A stretch of DNA of 64,000 bases from NCBI GenBank assembly GCA_949358305.1, contig OX442316.1:558001-622000 (forward strand). The letters run 5' to 3'. Numbering within the stretch: the first letter of the stretch is position 1; every line of letters starts with the position of its first letter. Position numbers and translations under genes: made by a program. Below are positions 49,724-62,400 of this stretch, in pieces. The notes below the pieces were generated by a model. That model was not told the origin of the DNA. It worked only from the letters and a program-made list of their open reading frames with translations, and made no database searches. The DNA comes from Strigamia acuminata (taxonomy: Eukaryota > Arthropoda > Chilopoda > Geophilomorpha > Linotaeniidae).

Positions 49724-52700
49724 CAGTTGACTTAGCACAAACACCAAAAGACCAATGTCTCTGAATGTTCAGAAATAGTGTTTAAACCTTAGTAGAAGCC
49801 TTCAATATAAGTTTTAGCAACACCCAAGCATTAAATTTTGAAAAAAAAATTTTGAGCTCATTTCACATCGCAGTTGACTTAGCACAAACACCACAAGACC
49901 AATGTCTCTGAATGTTCAGAAATAGTGTTTAAACCTTAGTAGAAGCCTTCAATATAAGTTTTAGCAACACCCAAGCAATAAAATTTGAAAAAAAAATTTT
50001 GAGCTTATTTCACATCGCAGTTGACTTAGCACAAACACCACAAGACCAATGTCTCTGAATGTTCAGAAATAGTGTTTAAACCTTAGTAGAAGGCTCCAAT
50101 GTAAGTTTTAGAAACATCCAACCAATGATTTGGGAGAATAAACTTTTGATCTCATCACAGTTGACTTAGCACAAACACCACAAGTTCAATGTCTCTGAAT
50201 GTTTAGAAATAGTGTTTAAACCTTAGTAGAAGCCTTTAATATAAGTTTTAGCAACACCCAAGCAATAAATTTTGAAAAAAAAATTTTGAGCTTATTTCAC
50301 ATCGCAGTTGACTTAGCACAAACACCACAAGACCAATGTCTCTGAATGTTCAGAAATAGTGTTTAAACCTTAGTAGAAGGCTCCAATGTAAGTTTTGGAA
50401 ACATCCAACCAATGATTTGGGAGAATAGACTTTTGATCTCATCACAGTTGACTTAGCACAAACACCACAAGTCCAATGTCTCTGAATGTTTAGAAATAGT
50501 GTTTAAACTTTAGTAGAAGCCTTCAATATAAGTTTTAGCAACACCCAAGCAATAAATTTTGAAAAAAAAATTTTGAGCTTATTTCACATCGCAGTTGACT
50601 TAGCACAAACACCACAAGACCAATGTCTCTGAATGTTCAGAAATAGTGTTTAAACCTTAGTAGAAGGCTCCAATGTAAGTTTTAGAAACATCCAACCGAT
50701 GATTTGGGCGAATAGACTTTTGATCTCATCACAGTTGACTTAGCACAAACACCACAAGACCAATGTCTCTGAATGTTCAGAAATAGTGTTTAAACCTTAG
50801 TAGAAGGCTCCAATGTAAGTTTTAGAAACATTCAACCGATGATTTGGGAGAATAGACTTTTGATCTCATCACAGTTGACTTAGCACAAACACCACAAGAC
50901 CAATGTCTCTGAATGTTCAGAAATAGTGTTTAAACCTTAGTAGAAGGCTCCAATGTAAGTTTTAGAAACATTCAACCGATGATTTGGGAGAATAGACTTT
51001 TGATCTCATCACAGTTGACTTAGCACAAACACCACAAGACCAATGTCTCTGAATGTTCAGAAATAGTGTTTAAACCTTAGTAGAAGGCTCCAATGTAAGT
51101 TTTAGAAACATCCAACCAATGATTTGGGAGAATAGACTTTGATCTCATCACAGTTGACTTAGCACAAACACCACAAGACCAATGTCTCTGAATGTTCAGA
51201 AATAGTGTTTAAACCTTAGTAGAAGGCTCCAATGTAAGTTTTAGAAACATCCAACCAATGATTTGGGAGAATAGACTTTGATCTCATCACAGTTGACTTA
51301 GCACAAACACCACAAGACCAATGTCTCTGAATGTTCAGAAATAGTGTTTAAACCTTAGTAGAAGCCTTCAATGTAAGTTTTAGCAACATCCAAGCAATGA
51401 TTTGGGAGAATAGACTTTTGATCTCATCACAGTTGACTTAGCACAAACACCACAAAACCAATGTCTCTGAATGTTCAGAAATAGTGTTTAAACCTTAGTA
51501 GAAGGCTCCAATGTAAGTTTTAGAAACATTCAACCAATGATTTGGGAGAATAGACTTTTGATCTCATCACAGTTGACTTAGCACAAACACCACAAGACCA
51601 ATGTCTCTGAATGTTCAGAAATAGTGTTTAAACCTTAGTAGAAGGCTCCAATGTAAGTTTTAGAAACACCCAACCGATGATTTGGGCGAATAGACTTTTG
51701 ATCTCATCACAGTTGACTTAGCACAAACACCACAAGACCAATGTCTCTGAATGTTCAGAAATAGTGTTTAAACCTTAGTAGAAGGCTCCAATGTAAGTTT
51801 TAGAAACATTCAACCGATGATTTAGGAGAATAGACTTTTGATCTCATCACAGTTGACTTAGCACAAACACCACAAGACCAATGTCTCTGAATGTTCAGAA
51901 ATAGTGTTTAAACCTTAGTAGAAGGCTCCAATGTAAGTTTTAGAAACATCCAACCGATGATTTGGGCGAATAGACTTTTGATCTCATCACAGTTGACTTA
52001 GCACAAACACCACAAGACCAATGTCTCTGAATGTTCAGAAATAGTGTTTAAACCTTAGTAGAAGGCTCCAATGTAAGTTTTAGAAACATTCAACTGATGA
52101 TTTGGGAGAATAGACTTTTGATCTCATCACAGTTGACTTAGCACAAACACCACAAGACCAATGTCTCTGAATGTTCAGAAATAGTGTTTAAACCTTAGTA
52201 GAAGGCTCCAATGTAAGTTTTAGAAACATTCAACCGATGATTTGGGAGAATAGACTTTTGATCTCATCACAGTTGACTTAGCACAAACACCACAAGACCA
52301 ATGTCTCTGAATGTTCAGAAATAGTGTTTAAACCTTAGTAGAAGGCTCCAATGTAAGTTTTAGAAACATCCAACCAATGATTTGGGAGAATAGACTTTTG
52401 ATCTCATCACAGTTGACTTAGCACAAACACCACAAGACCAATGTCTCTGAATGTTCAGAAATAGTGTTTAAACCTTAGTAGAAGGCTCCAATGTAAGTTT
52501 TAGAAACATCCAACCGATGATTTGGGCGAATAGACTTTTGATCTCATCACAGTTGACTTAGCACAAACACCACAAGACCAATGTCTCTGAATGTTCAGAA
52601 ATAGTGTTTAAACCTTAGTAGAAGGCTCCAATGTAAGTTTTAGAAACATTCAACCGATGATTTGGGAGAATAGACTTTTGATCTCATCACAGTTGACTTA

Positions 52701-52968
52701 GCACAAACACCACAAGACCAATGTCTCTGAATGTTCAGAAATAGTGTTTAAACCTTAGTAGAAGGCTCCAATGTAAGTTTTAGAAACATCCAACCAATGA
52801 TTTGGGAGAATAGACTTTTGATCTCATCACAGTTGACTTAGCACAAACACCACAAGACCAATGTCTCTGAATGTTCAGAAATAGTGTTTAAACCTTAGTA
52901 GAAGGCTCCAATGTAAGTTTTAGAAACATCCAACCAATGATTTGGGAGAATAGACTTTGATCTCATCA

Positions 52969-53108
52969 CAGTTGACTTAGCACAAACACCACAAGACCAA
53001 TGTCTCTGAATGTTCAGAAATAGTGTTTAAACCTTAGTAGAAGCCTTCAATGTAAGTTTTAGCAACATCCAACCGATGATTTGGGAGAATCGACTTTTGA
53101 TCTCATCA
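52969..53108 (+). repeat. Mosaic monomer (hybrid-C left part, CCGATG/AATCG right part)
   Basis: The monomer starts as hybrid type C (GAAGCCTTCAATG, AGCAACATCC) but switches to AACCGATGATTTGGGAGAATCG, a signature otherwise found only in type A. The only other copy seen is 56361-56500, 3392 bp away. It looks like the scar of an unequal exchange that removed the monomers normally between these two types, later copied. Confidence 0.8.
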
Positions 53109-56100
53109 CAGTTGACTTAGCACAAACACCACAAGACCAATGTCTCTGAATGTTCAGAAATAGTGTTTAAACCTTAGTAGAAGGCTCCAATGTAAGTTTT
53201 AGAAACATCCAACCAATGATTTGGGAGAATAGACTTTTGATCTCATCACAGTTGATTTAGCACAAACACCACAAGATCAATATCTCTGAACGTTCAGAAA
53301 TAGTGTTTAAACCTTAGTAGAAGCCTTCAATATAAGTTTTAGCAACACCCAAGCATTAAATTTTGAAAAAAAAATTTTGAGCTCATTTCACATCGCAGTT
53401 GACTTAGCACAAACACCACAAGACCAATGTCTCTGAATGTTCAGAAATAGTGTTTAAACCTTAGTAGAAGGCTCCAATGTAAGTTTTAGAAACATCCAAC
53501 CAATGATTTGGGAGAATAGACTTTTGATCTCATCACAGTTGACTTAGCACAAACACCACAAGACCAATGTCTCTGAACGTTCAGAAATAGTGTTTAAACC
53601 TTAGTAGAAGGCTCCAATGTAAGTTTTAGAAACATCCAACCAATGATTTGGAAGAATAAACTTTTGATCTCATCACAGTTGACTTAGCACAAACACCAAA
53701 AGACCAATGTCTCTGAATGTTCAGAAATAGTGTTTAAACCTTAGTAGAAGCCTTTAATATAAGTTTTAGCAACACCCAAGCATTAAATTTTGAAAAAAAA
53801 ATTTTGAGCTCATTTCACATCGCAGTTGACTTAGCACAAACACCACAAGACCAATGTCTCTGAATGTTCAGAAATAGTGTTTAAACCTTAGTAGAAGCCT
53901 TCAATATAAGTTTTAGCAACACCCAAGCAATAAAATTTGAAAAAAAAATTTTGAGCTTATTTCACATCGCAGTTGACTTAGCACAAACACCACAAGACCA
54001 ATGTCTCTGAATGTTCAGAAATAGTGTTTAAACCTTAGTAGAAGGCTCCAATGTAAGTTTTAGAAACATCCAACCAATGATTTGGGAGAATAAACTTTTG
54101 ATCTCATCACAGTTGACTTAGCACAAACACCACAAGTCCAATGTCTCTGAATGTTTAGAAATAGTGTTTAAACCTTAGTAGAAGCCTTTAATATAAGTTT
54201 TAGCAACACCCAAGCAATAAATTTTGAAAAAAAAATTTTGAGCTTATTTCACATCGCAGTTGACTTAGCACAAACACCACAAGACCAATGTCTCTGAATG
54301 TTCAGAAATAGTGTTTAAACCTTAGTAGAAGGCTCCAATGTAAGTTTTAGAAACATCCAACCAATGATTTGGGAGAATAAACTTTTGATCTCATCACAGT
54401 TGACTTAGCACAAACACCAAAAGACCAATGTCTCTGAATGTTCAGAAATAGTGTTTAAACCTTAGTAGAAGCCTTTAATATAAGTTTTAGCAACACCCAA
54501 GCATTAAATTTTGAAAAAAAAATTTTGAGCTCATTTCACATCGCAGTTGACTTAGCACAAACACCACAAGACCAATGTCTCTGAATGTTCAGAAATAGTG
54601 TTTAAACCTTAGTAGAAGGCTCCAATGTAAGTTTTAGAAACACCCAACCGATGATTTGGGCGAATAGACTTTTGATCTCATCACAGTTGACTTAGCACAA
54701 ACACCACAAGACCAATGTCTCTGAATGTTCAGAAATAGTGTTTAAACCTTAGTAGAAGGCTCCAATGTAAGTTTTAGAAACATTCAACCGATGATTTAGG
54801 AGAATAGACTTTTGATCTCATCACAGTTGACTTAGCACAAACACCACAAGACCAATGTCTCTGAATGTTCAGAAATAGTGTTTAAACCTTAGTAGAAGGC
54901 TCCAATGTAAGTTTTAGAAACATCCAACCGATGATTTGGGCGAATAGACTTTTGATCTCATCACAGTTGACTTAGCACAAACACCACAAGACCAATGTCT
55001 CTGAATGTTCAGAAATAGTGTTTAAACCTTAGTAGAAGGCTCCAATGTAAGTTTTAGAAACATTCAACTGATGATTTGGGAGAATAGACTTTTGATCTCA
55101 TCACAGTTGACTTAGCACAAACACCACAAGACCAATGTCTCTGAATGTTCAGAAATAGTGTTTAAACCTTAGTAGAAGGCTCCAATGTAAGTTTTAGAAA
55201 CATTCAACCGATGATTTGGGAGAATAGACTTTTGATCTCATCACAGTTGACTTAGCACAAACACCACAAGACCAATGTCTCTGAATGTTCAGAAATAGTG
55301 TTTAAACCTTAGTAGAAGGCTCCAATGTAAGTTTTAGAAACATCCAACCAATGATTTGGGAGAATAGACTTTGATCTCATCACAGTTGACTTAGCACAAA
55401 CACCACAAGACCAATGTCTCTGAATGTTCAGAAATAGTGTTTAAACCTTAGTAGAAGGCTCCAATGTAAGTTTTAGAAACATCCAACCAATGATTTGGGA
55501 GAATAGACTTTGATCTCATCACAGTTGACTTAGCACAAACACCACAAGACCAATGTCTCTGAATGTTCAGAAATAGTGTTTAAACCTTAGTAGAAGCCTT
55601 CAATGTAAGTTTTAGCAACATCCAAGCAATGATTTGGGAGAATAGACTTTTGATCTCATCACAGTTGACTTAGCACAAACACCACAAAACCAATGTCTCT
55701 GAATGTTCAGAAATAGTGTTTAAACCTTAGTAGAAGGCTCCAATGTAAGTTTTAGAAACATCCAACCAATGATTTGGGAGAATAGACTTTTGATCTCATC
55801 ACAGTTGACTTAGCACAAACACCACAAGACCAATGTCTCTGAATGTTCAGAAATAGTGTTTAAACCTTAGTAGAAGGCTCCAATGTAAGTTTTAGAAACA
55901 TCCAACCGATGATTTGGGCGAATAGACTTTTGATCTCATCACAGTTGACTTAGCACAAACACCACAAGACCAATGTCTCTGAATGTTCAGAAATAGTGTT
56001 TAAACCTTAGTAGAAGGCTCCAATGTAAGTTTTAGAAACATTCAACCGATGATTTGGGAGAATAGACTTTTGATCTCATCACAGTTGACTTAGCACAAAC

Positions 56101-56640
56101 ACCACAAGACCAATGTCTCTGAATGTTCAGAAATAGTGTTTAAACCTTAGTAGAAGGCTCCAATGTAAGTTTTAGAAACATCCAACCAATGATTTGGGAG
56201 AATAGACTTTTGATCTCATCACAGTTGACTTAGCACAAACACCACAAGACCAATGTCTCTGAATGTTCAGAAATAGTGTTTAAACCTTAGTAGAAGGCTC
56301 CAATGTAAGTTTTAGAAACATCCAACCAATGATTTGGGAGAATAGACTTTGATCTCATCACAGTTGACTTAGCACAAACACCACAAGACCAATGTCTCTG
56401 AATGTTCAGAAATAGTGTTTAAACCTTAGTAGAAGCCTTCAATGTAAGTTTTAGCAACATCCAACCGATGATTTGGGAGAATCGACTTTTGATCTCATCA
56501 CAGTTGACTTAGCACAAACACCACAAGACCAATGTCTCTGAATGTTCAGAAATAGTGTTTAAACCTTAGTAGAAGGCTCCAATGTAAGTTTTAGAAACAT
56601 CCAACCAATGATTTGGGAGAATAGACTTTTGATCTCATCA

Positions 56641-56780
56641 CAGTTGATTTAGCACAAACACCACAAGATCAATATCTCTGAACGTTCAGAAATAGTGTTT
56701 AAACCTTAGTAGAAGGCTCCAATGTAAGTTTTAGAAACATCCAACCAATGATTTGGGAGAATAAACTTTTGATCTCATCA
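56641..56780 (+). repeat. Mosaic monomer (palindromic-B left half, type A right half)
   Basis: This monomer has the GATTTAG and GATCAATATC markers that elsewhere always belong to 147-bp B monomers. After GAACGTTCAG it continues as the type A monomer ending AATAAAC, giving 140 bp. In the parallel block the two source monomers are at 53249 and 53536, 287 bp apart. The simplest explanation is a crossover between them, deleting 287 bp. Confidence 0.85.
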
Positions 56781-59488
56781 CAGTTGACTTAGCACAAACA
56801 CCAAAAGACCAATGTCTCTGAATGTTCAGAAATAGTGTTTAAACCTTAGTAGAAGCCTTTAATATAAGTTTTAGCAACACCCAAGCATTAAATTTTGAAA
56901 AAAAAATTTTGAGCTCATTTCACATCGCAGTTGACTTAGCACAAACACCACAAGACCAATGTCTCTGAATGTTCAGAAATAGTGTTTAAACCTTAGTAGA
57001 AGCCTTCAATATAAGTTTTAGCAACACCCAAGCAATAAAATTTGAAAAAAAAATTTTGAGCTTATTTCACATCGCAGTTGACTTAGCACAAACACCACAA
57101 GACCAATGTCTCTGAATGTTCAGAAATAGTGTTTAAACCTTAGTAGAAGGCTCCAATGTAAGTTTTAGAAACATCCAACCAATGATTTGGGAGAATAAAC
57201 TTTTGATCTCATCACAGTTGACTTAGCACAAACACCACAAGTCCAATGTCTCTGAATGTTTAGAAATAGTGTTTAAACCTTAGTAGAAGCCTTTAATATA
57301 AGTTTTAGCAACACCCAAGCAATAAATTTTGAAAAAAAAATTTTGAGCTTATTTCACATCGCAGTTGACTTAGCACAAACACCACAAGACCAATGTCTCT
57401 GAATGTTCAGAAATAGTGTTTAAACCTTAGTAGAAGGCTCCAATGTAAGTTTTAGAAACATCCAACCAATGATTTGGGAGAATAAACTTTTGATCTCATC
57501 ACAGTTGACTTAGCACAAACACCAAAAGACCAATGTCTCTGAATGTTCAGAAATAGTGTTTAAACCTTAGTAGAAGCCTTTAATATAAGTTTTAGCAACA
57601 CCCAAGCATTAAATTTTGAAAAAAAAATTTTGAGCTCATTTCACATCGCAGTTGACTTAGCACAAACACCACAAGACCAATGTCTCTGAATGTTCAGAAA
57701 TAGTGTTTAAACCTTAGTAGAAGCCTTCAATATAAGTTTTAGCAACACCCAAGCAATAAAATTTGAAAAAAAAATTTTGAGCTTATTTCACATCGCAGTT
57801 GACTTAGCACAAACACCACAAGACCAATGTCTCTGAATGTTCAGAAATAGTGTTTAAACCTTAGTAGAAGGCTCCAATGTAAGTTTTAGAAACATCCAAC
57901 CAATGATTTGGGAGAATAAACTTTTGATCTCATCACAGTTGACTTAGCACAAACACCACAAGTCCAATGTCTCTGAATGTTTAGAAATAGTGTTTAAACC
58001 TTAGTAGAAGCCTTTAATATAAGTTTTAGCAACACCCAAGCAATAAATTTTGAAAAAAAAATTTTGAGCTTATTTCACATCGCAGTTGACTTAGCACAAA
58101 CACCACAAGACCAATGTCTCTGAATGTTCAGAAATAGTGTTTAAACCTTAGTAGAAGGCTCCAATGTAAGTTTTGGAAACATCCAACCAATGATTTGGGA
58201 GAATAGACTTTTGATCTCATCACAGTTGACTTAGCACAAACACCACAAGACCAATGTCTCTGAATGTTCAGAAATAGTGTTTAAACCTTAGTAGAAGGCT
58301 CCAATGTAAGTTTTAGAAACATTCAACCGATGATTTGGGAGAATAGACTTTTGATCTCATCACAGTTGACTTAGCACAAACACCACAAGACCAATGTCTC
58401 TGAATGTTCAGAAATAGTGTTTAAACCTTAGTAGAAGGCTCCAATGTAAGTTTTAGAAACATTCAACCGATGATTTGGGAGAATAGACTTTTGATCTCAT
58501 CACAGTTGACTTAGCACAAACACCACAAGACCAATGTCTCTGAATGTTCAGAAATAGTGTTTAAACCTTAGTAGAAGGCTCCAATGTAAGTTTTAGAAAC
58601 ATCCAACCAATGATTTGGGAGAATAGACTTTGATCTCATCACAGTTGACTTAGCACAAACACCACAAGACCAATGTCTCTGAATGTTCAGAAATAGTGTT
58701 TAAACCTTAGTAGAAGGCTCCAATGTAAGTTTTAGAAACATCCAACCAATGATTTGGGAGAATAGACTTTGATCTCATCACAGTTGACTTAGCACAAACA
58801 CCACAAGACCAATGTCTCTGAATGTTCAGAAATAGTGTTTAAACCTTAGTAGAAGCCTTCAATGTAAGTTTTAGCAACATCCAAGCAATGATTTGGGAGA
58901 ATAGACTTTTGATCTCATCACAGTTGACTTAGCACAAACACCACAAAACCAATGTCTCTGAATGTTCAGAAATAGTGTTTAAACCTTAGTAGAAGGCTCC
59001 AATGTAAGTTTTAGAAACATCCAACCAATGATTTGGGAGAATAGACTTTTGATCTCATCACAGTTGACTTAGCACAAACACCACAAGACCAATGTCTCTG
59101 AATGTTCAGAAATAGTGTTTAAACCTTAGTAGAAGGCTCCAATGTAAGTTTTAGAAACACCCAACCGATGATTTGGGCGAATAGACTTTTGATCTCATCA
59201 CAGTTGACTTAGCACAAACACCACAAGACCAATGTCTCTGAATGTTCAGAAATAGTGTTTAAACCTTAGTAGAAGGCTCCAATGTAAGTTTTAGAAACAT
59301 TCAACCGATGATTTGGGAGAATAGACTTTTGATCTCATCACAGTTGACTTAGCACAAACACCACAAGACCAATGTCTCTGAATGTTCAGAAATAGTGTTT
59401 AAACCTTAGTAGAAGGCTCCAATGTAAGTTTTAGAAACATCCAACCGATGATTTGGGCGAATAGACTTTTGATCTCATCACAGTTGAC

Positions 59489-62400
59489 TTAGCACAAACA
59501 CCACAAGACCAATGTCTCTGAATGTTCAGAAATAGTGTCCAGCTCCAACGCCCGTACGTGTTTGACCGATCGTCTGTATTCTTTGCCGTTTGAAAGCACA
59601 CGTACGACTCGAACGAGACCGTCTTCCCCGGGCATGACCTCGGTGATACGGGCAAGAGGCCAGAAATAGGGATTGCTTCCTACTTTCTCCAGCAAAACCA
59701 CTTGTCCAACTTCTGGATTTTTGTATGCGGAATCCCCCTTCACCTCGTGGAAGTTCCGGAGCTGCTTTAAGTAGCTTTCCTTCCAAAACCTCCAAAACTC
59801 CCAGAGGTGAAGTCTCCGCTTCTTCTCTAGACGCAGTAAATCCTTTCTACGAATGGCGTGCAATGGTCGATTTATAACAAACTTCGGCATACCTCCTGTT
59901 AAGAAGTGTTCGGGTGAAATGATGCGGCCCCCGTCAGGTTCCTCGTGTACGTAAGAGAGAGGACGCGAGTTCAGTACCGAACTGACTTCCGCCGACAGTG
60001 TCTGTAACGTTTCCAAATCGACTGTATGGCAAAGCAACGTCTTCCGTAGCTTGTCCTTCACGGAACGGACGAGCCTTTCCCAAGCTCCGCCCGCCCATGG
60101 CGAGAGAGGTGGGATAAAAGACCAGACTATTCGCTTTTCCGAAAGCAATGTCTTTATCCCGTCCTTACACAATAACTTCCCCCACGATTGAATCTCTTGG
60201 CTACCCCGCTCGAAGGTCTTCGAATTGTCCGAGAAGACCTTCGCCGGATAACCGAATCGAGCGCCAAAACGACGGAACGCCAACAGAAACTTCTCGACCG
60301 ATAAATCAACCGAGACTTCCAAGTGAATGGCTCTTGTCGCCAGGCAGGTAAATAGTAATATGTATACCTTTTTGTCCTTTTCCTTACTCGTGATTTTCAA
60401 TGGTCCGAGGTGATCTATGCCCGTGTTTCGAAACGGAGCTGCCGGCGTAACTCTCTCCATAGGAGGATCGCCAGTAGAAGGATTATGACATCCTAATCGT
60501 TCCTTCCTACAGGTTAGGCAGCTACGAATCACAGACTTAACTGTTCTTCGACCTCGTATCACCCAATAGCGATCTCGGACACGATAAAGTGTCTCGCTAA
60601 GGTCACCGTGCAACAACTGCAGGTGAGCTCGTCTAATGATCAGTTTGGTGACCCAGCTGTCAGGGTGTAATAGAATAGGGTAAGCTTCGTCGAAAGACAG
60701 TGTCGACTTCCCTAAACGACTTCTAAGTCTCAAAATCTCTTTTTCGTCAAGAAAAATGTCGAAATTTTTCAGGATTGACTCCTTGTGGACCTTCTCCTTA
60801 AGCTCTGTGGCTAATATCTCGTCTCGAAAGTACGCGTCCTGTGCTAAACGAATAACCTTTTCCTCGGCTAACTCCATTTCGAGGTACTCGAGGTCCCTCC
60901 CACGCGAAGAAGAAAAAGGTAGCCAGCGCCTCATGCGCGCAAACACTTTCACAATCTTACTGAATGAGCTAAAGCGTTCAAAAAATTTGATCGTGAATGC
61001 TTCTCCCAGCATGCTAGCTGTAACAACTTTCCCTTTTTTCTCTTCCTCAAGCGGAAAAACGACGGTATCTAAATCGATAGGAAGAACTTCTGGTTGGCCA
61101 GGTCCATCCCACCAAAGACGGTTAGCCATTAGGCTTCTAGCGTCGCAAGGTCGCGTAAAAACGTCTGCTGGATTCCGCTCTGTCGGAATGTATGTCCACT
61201 GTTCCGGACTAAACTTTTCTAAAACTTCTGCAACCCGATTGGAAACATATGGCTTCCAACGGTTTTTAACGGATCTTATCCAGCCTAATGCTACCATTGA
61301 GTCAGAGAAGTAACTGACTTTACCAATGGGATAGGTAGGCAGGAAATCCTTTCTCAAATACTCTGTCATACGGACGCCCACTACTGTGGCGGTCAGCTCT
61401 AGGCGTGGTAGGGATAGCTTGGTCATCGGAGCAATGCGTCCTTTGCTTAGAAGCAACTGACAATCTCCAGACGCAGCGCGGACATAAATTGCGCATCCAT
61501 ACGCTTGCGGGCTTGCGTCGCAATATACTTCAAGATCTAATGATTGACCCGAATAAGTTCCCATCCATCGCTTGACCTTTGCGTCAATAAGACGTTGCAA
61601 GTCGGTGTACCATTTGGTAACTTGCTCAGAACTCTCGTCCGAAATCCTATCGTCCCACTTGATCTCTCGCCCCCACATGAACTGCAAAAGTAATTTCATC
61701 GGCAAGATGACCGGTGAGATCAATCCGAGAGGATGGAAGACCGATGCCACCAAAGATAAGATACCCCTTCTGGTTCTGGTAATCTCAACTCCTTCAGGTA
61801 TCCTAAACCTGATAACATCTTCTTGAACTTTCCAAACAATACCCAACATCTTGATGATGTCTAAATCCTTAAATTCCTCTGCTCTCATATGAAAATCTTC
61901 TCCCTTAAGCGCGTTGAAAACCTCAGCACTTGAAGTGGCCCACTTTACAAGAGGCAATTTTCCCTCATCTAGAATAGTTCGTAAATTCACGCAATGTTGC
62001 GTCGTCTTTGCAGCGTTATCGTCGCCGGACGTCAGGTCATCCATGTAGATTCCCTTGTCCAGGGCGTCTGCTTCCTTCGGAAAAAGGACTAAATATAGAC
62101 GCCCCTGCGCTCGAATAACCGCGCAGAGCAAAAACGGGGATGAGTTGACACCGAAAGGCACAACTATCATCCGTAACACAACCAAATGGTCCCATAAGTT
62201 TTGCCATGAATATTCGTTCTGAAAATATTCGTCGGAAACCCACAAAAATCTTAAGTAATCGCAGTGTTCTAACTTAATCAATACCTGAAGAAAGGCTTGT
62301 TTAATGTCCGCTATTGCAACCACACAGTGAAGTCGGAAACGAACAATTACTGGCACAATGTCCGGATTAAGGCTCGGACCAGGGTATAAGCAGTCGTTTA

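Larger units (their letters stand above)
22424..59538 (+). repeat. Satellite DNA array, right block
   Basis: About 260 head-to-tail monomers of the same A, B and hybrid types continue the left block in the same orientation and phase across the inserted element. No other sequence interrupts the block. It ends 58 bp into the monomer that starts at 59481, at the junction with the second retrotransposon. Local higher-order structure changes along the block: 1707-bp units near 24-27 kb, 420-bp units near 35 kb, and 568- and 287-bp units near 44-47 kb. The ten-A form of type B is confined to about 38-49.5 kb. No genes are visible. Confidence 0.98.
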
